A stretch of DNA of 32,302 bases from Actinomycetaceae bacterium (GTDB lineage Bacteria; Actinomycetota; Actinomycetes; Actinomycetales; Actinomycetaceae). Made by a program: the position numbers and the translations under genes. Shown here piece after piece: positions 1 to 9,000 of the stretch. Position 1 is the first letter of the stretch; every line of letters starts with the position of its first letter. The notes below the pieces were generated by a model. It made no database searches. It was not told where the DNA came from and worked only from the letters and a program-made list of their open reading frames with translations. The stretch spans positions 1 through 32,302 of the forward strand of contig JAUNHH010000026.1 in NCBI GenBank assembly GCA_030524055.1. The letters run 5' to 3'.

Positions 1-102
1 GGTGGATACTCCGCTTCGGCCATTGAGGACCTTAGACACGGTGGGCACTGAAACCTCGGCCAATTCGGCGATGTGGGCAATGGTGACCCGGGGGGAAGTC
101 AT
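1..102 (-). CDS. LacI-family transcriptional regulator, N-terminal fragment
   Basis: The first 34 codons of a DNA-binding repressor are visible; the rest lies beyond the window edge. Translation gives MTSPRVTIAHIAELAEVSVP followed by TVSKVLNGRSGVST. This is the classic LacI/GalR helix-turn-helix: VTIxxIAxxAxVSxxTVSKVLNG, with the recognition helix at about residues 18-26 and the start of the hinge after it. The ATG at 102-100 is preceded on the minus strand by AGGAGGGG about 7 nt upstream, so the start is well supported. LacI-family proteins are cytoplasmic homodimers or tetramers that usually bind a sugar and control an adjacent carbohydrate gene. The divergent GH3 glycosidase at 524 is the obvious candidate target. 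The effector cannot be guessed because the ligand domain is missing. Confidence 0.9.
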   Translation of the reverse strand, partial: MTSPRVTIAHIAELAEVSVPTVSKVLNGRSGVST

Positions 103-180
103 AGGCGAGACCCCTCCTGTTGTTCAGCGTGTGGAAAGTCTGGAATGAGTCAAGCACACCTTGGCAGCTTCAGCATGAGG

Positions 181-198
181 GAGTCCAGGTGTGGACTC
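181..198. promoter_or_regulatory. Inverted repeat, candidate operator
   Basis: GAGTCCA and TGGACTC form a perfect 7-bp inverted repeat around a 4-nt spacer (GGTG), inside the divergent region next to a LacI-type gene. Classical LacI/GalR operators are usually palindromes centred on CG without a spacer. Assignment as the operator is therefore tentative, and the adjacent imperfect repeat at 198-222 is an alternative. Confidence 0.3.
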
Positions 199-248
199 GA
201 AATTACCGAAAAGATAACTTCGCAGTAAAAAAGAGAGGACCGAAAGCA

Positions 249-437
249 ATGGAGAGGATTGGCCCGCACTTCGCTGGGGATCTTGCCCACCGTGACGTAG
301 CAACAGTGGTGCGCATTATTGACGAGGACGCAGTCACAGCAGCTGGCGGTACGCGCAGTGCGGAGGGTATCCCGCCAAGGACTAGTGAATTCGATACGAC
401 ACCTGCGACAGGGGAGGTCACTATTCGCCTGTCCTAA
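249..437 (+). CDS. Possible small hypothetical protein
   Basis: A 62-codon frame starts at ATG 249, with AGAGGA about 10 nt upstream, and stops at 437. The product (beginning MERIGPHFAGDLAHRDVATV) shows no family I recognise. It has no membrane segment, no signal peptide and no cysteines. The same frame is open further upstream to an ATG at 120, but that longer version has no clear ribosome-binding site. It sits in a divergent regulatory region, so it could equally be chance or a remnant of an older gene. Low confidence. Confidence 0.2.
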   Translation: MERIGPHFAGDLAHRDVATVVRIIDEDAVTAAGGTRSAEGIPPRTSEFDTTPATGEVTIRLS

Positions 438-461
438 AACGTCTTTGCGTGGGGCACTGCC

Positions 462-475
462 GCCCCGCCCTCGTC
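462..475 (-). repeat. Dispersed 14-mer, exact copy
   Basis: GCCCCGCCCTCGTC read on the plus strand, intergenic, about 50 nt before the GH3 start. Confidence 0.85.
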
Positions 476-523
476 CCTTAAAACTGATTCGAGACCACTC
501 GCACTAAAGAATAGGAAACTCCC

Positions 524-2932
524 ATGCGCCCGTGGAATGATCCCTCTGCTTCAATTGATGAGCGCGTCACCGCATTACTGTCGCAGATGAATCTGACGGA
601 GAAAATCCACCAACTTGGTTCCTACTGGGATCGCCCCGAAGAAGAAGCTGCTCCTGCCCCTGAGCCCACAATGGCCGCCACTCCGGCGCCGAATCCTTCG
701 GAACTTAACCTTGACGCCCCGACTGCCGCTGCGCCCGCCGCCCCCGCCGGCCCCGCCGAGGATGATGAACCCCAAGCTATGGATAGTGCCTTCCTTGATG
801 ACCGCCTGTCCTGGGATGACACCATTAAAGATGGCCTTGGGCATCTGACCCGCATATGGGGCTCCGCGCCGCTGACCGTTGCCGATGGGGCGAAAAAACT
901 TCGTGACGTCCAAGCCCAGGTGCGGAAAACCAACGCTTTTGGGTTGCCCGCCCTCGTCCATGAAGAATGCCTGACAGGTTTTACCGCTCTGGGCGCCACC
1001 GTCTACCCTGCCGCTATTGCCTGGGGAGCGACATGGAACCCGGACCTCATTGAAAAAATGGCGGCACGCATTGGCGAAGATATGGCGGCCGTTGGCGTCC
1101 ACCAAGGCTTATCGCCACTGTTGGACGTGGTCCGCGACTATCGGTGGGGCCGCGTCGAAGAAACCTGCGGCGAAGACCCCTATCTAGTAGGGACGTTGGG
1201 TACCGCCTACGTGCGGGGACTGCAAGGCGCCGGCGTTGACGCCACTCTCAAACATTTTGTCGCCTACCCCGCCTCTAAAGGCGGACGTAACCACGCGCCA
1301 GTGCCAATGGGGCCGCGTGAATTAGAAGATGTTATGCTGCCACCCTTTGAAATGGCGGTCCGTGAGGGTAAAGTCCGCTCGGTCATGAACTCCTATTCCG
1401 ATATTGATGGCGCGCCCGCGGCTTCCTCCCACCACCTCCTGACCCATGTGCTGCGTGAACGCTGGGGCTTTGATGGCGTGGTTGTCTCCGACTACTGGTC
1501 GGTCCGCTTCCTCAATATGGTCCACCGTGTGGCCGCTGATTTGACCGAGGCCGGGGCGCTGGCGCTCAAAGCTGGCCTGGATGTCGAATTGCCTGAAACC
1601 ACGTGCTATGACCTGCTGGAAGAAGCAGTGCAGCGCGGGCTCCTGAGTGAAGAAGAGATTGATACGGCAGTACGCCGGGTCTTGACCCAAAAGGCCCGCC
1701 ACGGGCTACTCGACGAAAACTGGCAGGTCAGCGTGGATGACAAACATGACCTGGATTCTGCTGCGAACCGTGAGGTTGCCGCGGACATGGCCCGCGAAAG
1801 TGTGGTCCTGTTGTCCAATAATGGGATTTTGCCGCTGAAACGGGAATCAAAGGTCGCTGTGATTGGACCGGTCTTTGACGAGGTCCGCTCTTTTATGGGA
1901 TGCTACGCCTTCCCGAATCACGTTCTGTCGCGCTTTGAAGACCACGGCACCGGCATGGATATTACTTCCCTGAAAGATGCCCTCCCCGGCATTGTCGATA
2001 CTGAGCCCGTTTTTGTTCGTGGCACTGGATTTACTGAAGGGGATGACGAGGGTATTGCCGAGGCCGTTGCGGCAGCGGAAAAAGCTGAGGTCGCTATTGT
2101 TACTGTTGGCGATTTGGCGGGCTTGTTTGGCACCGGCACTTCCGGTGAAGGCTGCGATGTGGCTGATCTTGGCCTGCCAGGCCGCCAAGCGGAACTTGTC
2201 GAAGCTGTTCTGGCCACCGGCACCCCCACCATTTTGGTGCTGGTCACGGGCCGGCCCTATTCCATTGGCTCTTTTGCTCCGCGCTGCGCCGCTGTGATTC
2301 AGGCATTTATGCCTGGCGTTGAAGGAGCAGAGGCGATTAGTGGCGTCATTTCTGGCGACATTAACCCGTCCGGGAAGCTGCCTATTGGTATTCCTGACAC
2401 CCCTGGAGGCCAGCCCGGCACCTATTTAGCGCCAATTCTTGGGTGGGTTAATGCGGGAATGTCGAATATTAATCCGCAGCCGCTTTTCCATTTCGGACAT
2501 GGCCTGTCCTACACCTCCTTTGAGTATTCCGATGCGACTCTGTCTGCCCAGACGATGCCCCTTGATGGCAGCGTTGAGTATTCCTTAACGGTGACAAATA
2601 CGGGAGATCGCAGCGGTGCGGATGTCATCCAGCTCTACGCTTCAGATCCGTGGGCTGAAGTGGTTCGCCCCATTAAACAGCTCATTGGATTTACCAAGGT
2701 GGAGTTAGAAGCCGGAGAAAGTGCGCGCGTGACCTTTACAGTGCATGCCGATCGTCTGTCCTTTATTGGAGCGGATTATCAGCGCATTGTTGAAGGTGGC
2801 GAGATTGAGCTTTACGCCGGACATTCTTCTATTGACACCCTGGCCCCCAGTGTCCTCACCCTTGATGCGGGGCGCCGCATTGTGGGTGAAGGCAGGGTAC
2901 TGGTGACACCAGTCCTCGTTGAGAAGAAGTGA
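524..2932 (+). CDS. Glycoside hydrolase family 3 beta-glycosidase (beta-glucosidase/xylosidase type)
   Basis: This 802-residue GH3 enzyme would hydrolyse terminal beta-linked sugars from oligosaccharides or glycosides by a retaining mechanism. It has no signal peptide, so it probably acts in the cytoplasm on imported substrate. Visible landmarks are KHF at about 243-245 and GFDGVVVSDYW at about 315-325, with the expected nucleophile Asp323. SGEG at about 540-543 holds Glu542, the likely acid/base. The usual (beta/alpha)6 second domain follows, and a fibronectin III-like C-terminal domain spans about 675-785. An Ala/Pro/acidic-rich insert at about 40-85 is atypical. ATG 524 follows AGGAAAC with about 6 nt spacing. 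The gene is divergent from a LacI-type regulator, suggesting induction by its sugar. Substrate specificity (glucose or xylose) cannot be read from the sequence. Confidence 0.93.
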   Translation: MRPWNDPSASIDERVTALLSQMNLTEKIHQLGSYWDRPEEEAAPAPEPTMAATPAPNPSELNLDAPTAAAPAAPAGPAEDDEPQAMDSAFLDDRLSWDDTIKDGLGHLTRIWGSAPLTVADGAKKLRDVQAQVRKTNAFGLPALVHEECLTGFTALGATVYPAAIAWGATWNPDLIEKMAARIGEDMAAVGVHQGLSPLLDVVRDYRWGRVEETCGEDPYLVGTLGTAYVRGLQGAGVDATLKHFVAYPASKGGRNHAPVPMGPRELEDVMLPPFEMAVREGKVRSVMNSYSDIDGAPAASSHHLLTHVLRERWGFDGVVVSDYWSVRFLNMVHRVAADLTEAGALALKAGLDVELPETTCYDLLEEAVQRGLLSEEEIDTAVRRVLTQKARHGLLDENWQVSVDDKHDLDSAANREVAADMARESVVLLSNNGILPLKRESKVAVIGPVFDEVRSFMGCYAFPNHVLSRFEDHGTGMDITSLKDALPGIVDTEPVFVRGTGFTEGDDEGIAEAVAAAEKAEVAIVTVGDLAGLFGTGTSGEGCDVADLGLPGRQAELVEAVLATGTPTILVLVTGRPYSIGSFAPRCAAVIQAFMPGVEGAEAISGVISGDINPSGKLPIGIPDTPGGQPGTYLAPILGWVNAGMSNINPQPLFHFGHGLSYTSFEYSDATLSAQTMPLDGSVEYSLTVTNTGDRSGADVIQLYASDPWAEVVRPIKQLIGFTKVELEAGESARVTFTVHADRLSFIGADYQRIVEGGEIELYAGHSSIDTLAPSVLTLDAGRRIVGEGRVLVTPVLVEKK
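945..958 (-). repeat. Dispersed 14-mer, two mismatches
   Basis: TGCCCGCCCTCGTC inside the GH3 gene, encoding PALV. The match could partly be chance. Confidence 0.5.
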
Positions 2933-2986
2933 AAGGTAGGGGTCGGCGTTCTCGGCAGTGGCGCTAAGCCCCTCCTTTCCACCATG

Positions 2987-3000
2987 GCCCCGTCCTCGTC
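2987..3000 (-). repeat. Dispersed 14-mer, one mismatch (left terminator arm)
   Basis: GCCCCGTCCTCGTC; forms the 5' arm of the stem-loop at 2985-3020. Confidence 0.8.
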
Positions 3001-3004
3001 AATT

Positions 3005-3018
3005 CACGAGGGCGGGGC
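3005..3018 (+). repeat. Dispersed 14-mer, one mismatch (right terminator arm)
   Basis: CACGAGGGCGGGGC; forms the 3' arm of the stem-loop, in inverted orientation to the copy at 2987. Confidence 0.8.
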
Positions 3019-3138
3019 CAATGGTTTCTTATCGGGACCTTTTTTCCTCCAGGTGGTGGATGCCTACGACGCTTTCCCTTGCCATGCTGGACACTAGTAA
3101 CTGTCGGCCACTATGGCCCAAATGACAGGGGTGTCCTC

Positions 3139-5841
3139 ATGGGAAAGAAATTGCGCAGAGTAGGTCTGGCCGTAATAGCGGTCGTATTGAGTGTGGTCCT
3201 CATTGCGGTGATCACTATTGCGGTGGTGTCACGCGCACCCTTGCCACAGGTGGATGGGCGTATTGACGTACCCGGCCTGGGCGGCGACGTCACTATTCAC
3301 CGCGATGGCCAGGGCGTGCCACACATTTATGCCACCACCGATCATGATCTTTTCTTTGCGCAAGGCTATATTCACGCCCAAGAACGCTTTTTCCAAATGG
3401 ATATGCGGCGCCATATTACGGCAGGTCGCCTCTCAGAATTAGTGGGCGCATCGGGGGTGGAACCCGATACCCTGATTCGCACTTTTGGTTGGCGTAAAGT
3501 TGCAGAAAAGGAATGGACTCATCTTTCTGAGGAAGCCCGCGCAATATACACGGCCTACACCGAAGGAGTGAATGCCTATATTGCCGATAAATCCCCCAAT
3601 GATCTGGCCAATGAATACGCCGTTTTAGGTATTCAAGCGCCACTGAAACCTATTGAACCGTGGACTCCCGTGGATTCTTTAGTCTGGTTTAAAGCAATGG
3701 CGATGAGCCTTAATGGGGCAGGATATCCAGAGGATTTGCGGATGAAAGCCCTGACGGCATTGGGCAGTCCGGAAGCGGTACAGGCCCTGTATCCGCCAGA
3801 AGATCAACAGAAAACGCGGCCCGTAATCGCTGAAGCGGAAGGGTCGAATCTTCGTCCGAGGGCGGAGTATCCTCTTGGCACGCCCCGCCCAATCCCAACC
3901 TTCCAGGCGGGGCAAAGTGGAGCATCCGCGCATAGCGGATCAGCTCAGAGCGGGGCGAATACCCGCCCACAATCAGCTGCAATGACACTATCGGCCCCGC
4001 CCTCGTCCCCAGAGACAAAGGCGAGCGACGACGTGCGACGCCTGATTGACCAAGTCGCCCCAATGGGCCACGGCCAAGGAATCGGATCGAATTCTTTTGT
4101 GGTGGCTGGAAAACACTCCACCTCAGGCAAACCCATTATTGCTAATGACCCTCACCTGGGTTTAAGCCAACCGTCTACATGGCTCCAAGTAGGTTTACAC
4201 TGCACAACGCAAAATGAGACCTGCACATTTGATGTTTCTGGTTTTTCTTTTGCTGGCCTGCCAGGCGTCATTATTGGACGCAATCAAGATATTGCCTGGG
4301 GGTTTACGGATATTGAAGATGATGTGGCCGATATTGTCGTGGAAAAGAACCTCGGTAACGGCACCTATGAACGCGATGGGAAAGCCCTGACCTACGCGAC
4401 CCGACAGGAAACTATTGCCATTGCTGGGCAGAGCGAAAAAACCATCACTATTAAGGAATCGGTCCACGGCCCGATTGTCACTGACCTTCTTGCGAAAAAA
4501 GAAGACTACGCATCAATGCCGGGACTGCCCGATGATTATGATCTCGCTGTGGAATGGACGGTTTTAAAACCAGATACCACAGGGGAGGCAGTGTTAGCGC
4601 TGAATCGTGCGCGCAATCCACAAGAGATAGCGAAAGCCGCTGAATATTTTGCTTCGCCTGCACAAAATATTCTTTTTGCGACGACAAGTGGCGATATTGG
4701 CTACCAAATGCCAGGTCGCATTCCTATTCGCCCAACTAAATCCCCCGCCGATGGTAATGCCACGCGCGCCCATAGCGCCGACAATCTTGGAGCAGATGGG
4801 CGTTGGCCCAGACCAGGATGGGATTCTTCCTATGATTGGCAGGGGTATTATGCGCCCTCAGATCTCCCTGCCGCACTGAACCCACCCAGCGGCATTATTG
4901 TTCCCGCGAATCAATCAGTAACTGACGTGGGCCTTGGCCCCTTTATAGGGATCTACTCCGGCCTGGTCCACCGACCCGCCCAGATCCGCACCGAATTGGA
5001 GCGCCTCACCGCGGCTGGGCCAATTAATCCCGATCAGGCCGCGCAGGTCATGATGCTTGACCGCTCCTCCCAAGCTGATGAACTCCAATCCGCATTGGGC
5101 GCAGTCGAACTCACTGACCCCCGCCACCGCGAACTCCAAACCCTGCTGAACTCCTGGTATAAAGCGGGCGCCCACACCTCCACCGACCAGGCAGGTGCAG
5201 CCCTAATGGGCGGCCTTTTCTCGCATCTTGCTGCGGAAGCCACAAAAGACGAATTAGGGGAGAATGCGGTATATGACGGTTATGTCTTAGGGAATCTTTT
5301 GCGTCAGCCAGACCATATTCTGTGGGATGACACATCCACCCCAGAAAAAGAAAATGCTGACGATATTATGCGGCGTGCCTACGCTAAAGCTGACGCTGAT
5401 TTGACGGCTCAAATGGGGGCAGATTTTACCCAGTGGCGTTGGGGCCGTATTCACCAAGAAACCCCAGCCCATGACATTTTTGGCCAACCAGGAATTCCGG
5501 GCCCTATTGCCGATTACTTTAATGGGGAGCGCCGCGAAGTTCCGGGCGGTGTGGATATTCCTAATGCCAATACTTATGACCCCACTGTTGATGAATCGGG
5601 GCGCGTGAATTACGAAGTGATTCATGGGGCAGCCCTGCGCTTGGTCCACGATATGGCCAATACTGACCATGCCCAATGGGTGGTCAATACCGGTGTTTCT
5701 GGCCATCCTTTATCGCCCCATTATGGGGATCAGGTGGAGTACTGGGTCTCTGGTCGCCTCTACCCGTGGGCCCTGAGTCCAACAGCGGTCCAACAGGCCG
5801 CCACCAGCACACTTGTCCTGGCTCCTCCAAAAACTCCCTAG
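3139..5841 (+). CDS. Penicillin acylase / acyl-homoserine lactone acylase family protein (Ntn hydrolase)
   Basis: This is a 900-residue member of the penicillin amidase family, which hydrolyses amide bonds such as those in penicillins, N-acyl-homoserine lactones or other N-acyl compounds. The precursor normally self-cleaves into alpha and beta chains. Motif GIGSNSFVVAG puts the catalytic N-terminal Ser at about residue 317. It is followed by NDPHL about 20 residues later, and VPANQ carries the expected oxyanion Asn. The N-terminus (MGKKLRRVGL then about 20 hydrophobic residues) is a signal peptide or membrane anchor, so the enzyme acts outside the membrane. Start ATG 3139 has AGGGGTG about 6 nt upstream; an in-frame ATG at 3079 lacks this. 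The alpha-chain end/linker at about 240-295 is low-complexity (Gly/Ala/Ser/Pro) and contains one exact dispersed 14-mer. The natural substrate is unknown. Confidence 0.92.
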   Translation: MGKKLRRVGLAVIAVVLSVVLIAVITIAVVSRAPLPQVDGRIDVPGLGGDVTIHRDGQGVPHIYATTDHDLFFAQGYIHAQERFFQMDMRRHITAGRLSELVGASGVEPDTLIRTFGWRKVAEKEWTHLSEEARAIYTAYTEGVNAYIADKSPNDLANEYAVLGIQAPLKPIEPWTPVDSLVWFKAMAMSLNGAGYPEDLRMKALTALGSPEAVQALYPPEDQQKTRPVIAEAEGSNLRPRAEYPLGTPRPIPTFQAGQSGASAHSGSAQSGANTRPQSAAMTLSAPPSSPETKASDDVRRLIDQVAPMGHGQGIGSNSFVVAGKHSTSGKPIIANDPHLGLSQPSTWLQVGLHCTTQNETCTFDVSGFSFAGLPGVIIGRNQDIAWGFTDIEDDVADIVVEKNLGNGTYERDGKALTYATRQETIAIAGQSEKTITIKESVHGPIVTDLLAKKEDYASMPGLPDDYDLAVEWTVLKPDTTGEAVLALNRARNPQEIAKAAEYFASPAQNILFATTSGDIGYQMPGRIPIRPTKSPADGNATRAHSADNLGADGRWPRPGWDSSYDWQGYYAPSDLPAALNPPSGIIVPANQSVTDVGLGPFIGIYSGLVHRPAQIRTELERLTAAGPINPDQAAQVMMLDRSSQADELQSALGAVELTDPRHRELQTLLNSWYKAGAHTSTDQAGAALMGGLFSHLAAEATKDELGENAVYDGYVLGNLLRQPDHILWDDTSTPEKENADDIMRRAYAKADADLTAQMGADFTQWRWGRIHQETPAHDIFGQPGIPGPIADYFNGERREVPGGVDIPNANTYDPTVDESGRVNYEVIHGAALRLVHDMANTDHAQWVVNTGVSGHPLSPHYGDQVEYWVSGRLYPWALSPTAVQQAATSTLVLAPPKTP
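3994..4007 (-). repeat. Dispersed 14-mer, exact copy in coding sequence
   Basis: GCCCCGCCCTCGTC within the low-complexity linker of the acylase, translated as part of SAPPSS. This is a different reading frame from the PALV copies. Confidence 0.85.
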
Positions 5842-5852
5842 CTTACCAGCGC

Positions 5853-5917
5853 CCCCACCTGGAATTTTGTCTTACTTATTCTATTGCCCCAGGTAGAGAC
5901 GTAGCCCCCAGGTGGGG
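5853..5917. repeat. Inverted repeat downstream of the acylase gene
   Basis: CCCCACCTGG (5853-5862) and CCAGGTGGGG (5908-5917) are perfect 10-bp inverted arms around 45 nt. Just beyond lies a 6-bp inverted repeat, GGAACT/AGTTCC (5955-5960 and 5971-5976). They fall between the acylase stop and the RHS start. They could act as a weak terminator or as leader structure for the RHS mRNA. No T-run follows, so the function is undecided. Confidence 0.35.
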
Positions 5918-6016
5918 TGTAGCGTGAACGGGTTGCTTCCTTAAGGTGCTGTAGGGAACTTCGTAAAGGGAGTTCCTTCGGATGTTGCGATGAGGAATGG
6001 GTGCTGCAACGCAGGC

Positions 6017-6030
6017 GCCCCGCCCTCGTC
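6017..6030 (-). repeat. Dispersed 14-mer, exact copy
   Basis: GCCCCGCCCTCGTC in the leader of the first RHS gene, 58 nt before its GTG start. Confidence 0.85.
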
Positions 6031-6076
6031 ACTACATTCCCTGCCGCCCCATGCGAAGCCTTCCCATCGTCGCGCT

Positions 6077-6082
6077 AAGGAG
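6077..6082 (+). promoter_or_regulatory. Ribosome-binding site fixing a GTG start of the first RHS gene
   Basis: AAGGAG is followed by 6 nt and then GTG at 6089. This fixes the start 33 codons inside a longer open frame that begins at ATG 5990, for which no ribosome-binding site is visible. Confidence 0.6.
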
Positions 6083-6088
6083 TCAGTT

Positions 6089-9000
6089 GTGGCCGAACCC
6101 TACGCAATGGCCGATGTCGTTTTTGACTTTGAGGTGGCCGCGGAATACGCAGCTATCTGCCGTAAAACGGCCGATACCATCGACCTCACCCACGGTCACC
6201 GCAACAAATGGGCCCGCGATGCCTCCGTGGACTTCTCCGGACGATTCGCCGAGATCTTCAAAGGCAACGCCAAAGCCGAAGGCGTAGACGCAGGAAACCT
6301 ATCCACCTGCCTACGTGACCTCGCCGCGAAAATCGACGCCCTCGCAGAAGGAGCCCGAGCAGAAAACGCCGCCCGCGCTCGCGCCCGCGAATGGCAGGCC
6401 CGCCGCGACCAGAAATGGGACATCCATAACAACTTTGACGACTTCTTCGGTATGGACCAGCGGCCCGTTGGCACCACAGGCGAGGCGCCAACACAAACTA
6501 TCGCTGCGCCCGCCTTGGCTGAACGGCAACCCTTCACCCACGTCGCTAACAATAACGAAACCTCCTCCGCGCGCCCAGAAAATCTGCGGAAATACGCCAC
6601 CAACTGCACTGATGCTGACAGGATTCTTCAAGAAGAAGGACGGGCCCTCAACGCCAGAAACTACGCCTTCTCTATTAGCTGCAAATGGGGCATCCTCAAC
6701 GCTGACAGCGTCCTGGACGCATACCAGCACTACCTCATCGCCAACCGTGAACAAAGCCGCTGGGCCACCACTATTGCCGACGCCTTTGAAACAGCGGGCA
6801 CCGTAGGGGAAATTCCGACCCTGTCAGACCTCGCCCTTGCAGAAGCCCTCCGCGCCGAAGGCTTGTCTTTGAACCGAAGAGAGGTCAAAGTCCAGCCCGC
6901 ACAAATGCAAGGAATGCCGCCCTCCTCCGGTTTCGCTGACGACCCTGTCAACGTCGCCACAGGCAACTTCATCGAAGAAGAACGCGACCTGACCTTTATT
7001 GGTGGTGCCGTCACCCTGTCCTGGATACGCACCTACAACTCAGTCAATAGCGCAACTGGCGCCTTCGGGCTGGGGTGGTCATCCCCTGCCGATTCCCGCC
7101 TGACCTTCAGCGACAGTGGCGACGGCCAGTGGGTACGCGACGACGGACGCCTCCTCCTCTTCCCCCGCGACGAACTCACCTGGGCACGCTCCACAGGAGA
7201 TAACTATTGGCTCAGCCAACGCAGCAGCGGCTTCGAGATCACCAACGCCAGCGGCGGAGCGTGGACCTTTAACGCTGACGGTTTCCCTATTCGCTACAGC
7301 GACGGCCCCGGAAATACCCTCACCTACATATGGGAGGAGGGCCGCCTCACCCAGATTCGCCACGAACGCGGGCGCAGTGTTGACCTGACATGGGACGTCC
7401 AGACGCAGCGTATTGTCGGGGTTGCCACCGCAGGGCGTGCACCTATCGCGTATGTCTATGACGAGGCCGGTCGCCTCACTGAAGCCACCGACACCGACCA
7501 GGGAACACGCCACTACCGGTGGAATAGCATGGGGGTAATCGACCTCGTGCGAGACGCAGATGGCGTCGCCCTCGTCGAAAATACCTACGACGACGCTGGC
7601 CGCGTCACCACCCAACGATCCCCCCAGGGCCGCGTCTCGCGATACTCCTACCTCCCCAATGGGATCACAGAAGTCAGCGACGAGGACGGGGCGCGAGCCA
7701 ATGCCTGGGTCAGTGATGAGTATGGCCGACTAGTTGCCGTCACCGACAGCGACGGCAACCGCCAAACAATGGCGTATGACCGGTGGGGCAATCAAATCCT
7801 CACCCGCGACCGCGCAGGAAAACTCTACGCCCGCGAATACGACCAGCGTGGGCGCGTAAAAGCTGCCAAAGATGCCAATGGGGTGCGCACTGACTGGGTA
7901 TGGGATGACCAAGACCGGCTAGTGAGTATCTCAGTGACAATGCCAGGGCGAACAGGAAGTGCTGACCTGAATGGCGGGCAGGGGGTAGCAGAGGACGCCG
8001 GGTTGGCTGGATCGGCGAGGCTGGCGGGTGCCGCAAGGTCAGCGGGTCAGGCGAACGCAGAAATCGCCACCACCCACTTTGAATACGCTGGCGATGACCG
8101 CGACCCCAGCGTCATTACCGACCCCATGGGCGGACAAACCCTTTTCACCTGGGAAAACGGGCACCTCATTAAGGCGGTAGACCCCACCGGAGTAGCCACC
8201 TACTACTCCTACACTGACAGCGGCGACCTGGCCGCAGTGCGCGACGCCGCAGGCAATACCACCACCATGGAATACGACCAGGCAGGCCGCCCCACATGCA
8301 TGACCAGCCCCAGCGGATACCGCACCCGCTTCACCTGGCACGGCACCCGCATGGCGTCACGAATCGACCCTGACGGCGCCACCTGGACCTTCGACTACAC
8401 GCCAGCTGGGCGCCTGAGCGCCGTAGTCGCCCCTGACGGAGGCCGCACCAGCATCGACTATGACGCCACCGGCCAAGAAAGCGTCATTACCGACCCCCTC
8501 GGGCGGCGCCTCGAAAAAACCTGGGACGACCTTGGCAATCTCGCCAGCGCCATCCTGCCTGACGGGCGCACCTGGACCTTCGTCCACGATGCCCTCTCCC
8601 GACTACGCCACATCTGCGACCCAGCTGGAGCGCGCAGTACCTACACCTACGACGAAATGGGCCGCCCCACCTCAGTGACCGGCCCTGACGGGTTCAGGGA
8701 AACCCTGACCTGGGCGCTTGGCCAAATCACCCTGACATCCCAAGACGATACGCCAGGGGAAGTACAGCGCAGCGTGAGTGTTGATGGCTTTGGGCTGTCC
8801 ACTGGGTGGGACAGTGCGGGTAGCGCTCGCGGCATTATTGTCCGTGATTTATGCGGGCGAATTATCGAAACAATTGACGCCGAGGGGAATGCGGAAAAAA
8901 TTGTCCGCGATAAAGCGGGTCGCCCTATTCGCATAAAAAATCACGAGGGCGAAGCTATTTATGATTATGACTCTTGCGGGCGGCTCAGCATGATTTCCTC

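Larger units (their letters stand above)
103..523. other. Divergent intergenic region between LacI-type regulator and GH3 gene
   Basis: These 421 bases separate two divergent genes and should hold both promoters and the operator. They contain a perfect 7-bp inverted repeat at 181-198 and an imperfect 10-bp inverted repeat at 198-222 (arms starting CGAA, AT-rich). A small open frame lies at 249-437 and an exact copy of the dispersed 14-mer at 462-475. No convincing -35/-10 pair could be chosen by eye. Confidence 0.6.
2985..3020 (+). terminator. Stem-loop terminator made of an inverted pair of the dispersed 14-mer
   Basis: Positions 2985-2999 pair with 3006-3020 in a 15-bp stem with one G-U pair (2993/3012) and a 6-nt loop. 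It lies 53 nt after the GH3 stop. The two arms are near-exact copies of the dispersed GCCCCGYCCTCGTC motif in opposite orientation. A short T-rich stretch follows at 3024-3029 and six Ts at 3040-3045. Intrinsic termination is likely but the U-tract is not ideal. Confidence 0.65.

Noticed and set aside
3079-3138. Longer acylase start at ATG 3079
   Set aside because: No ribosome-binding site, and it would place 20 extra residues before the signal/anchor; ATG 3139 has AGGGGTG at good distance.
5990-6088. Longer first RHS start at ATG 5990
   Set aside because: No ribosome-binding site; GTG 6089 has AAGGAG 6 nt upstream and aligns with the start of the second RHS protein.
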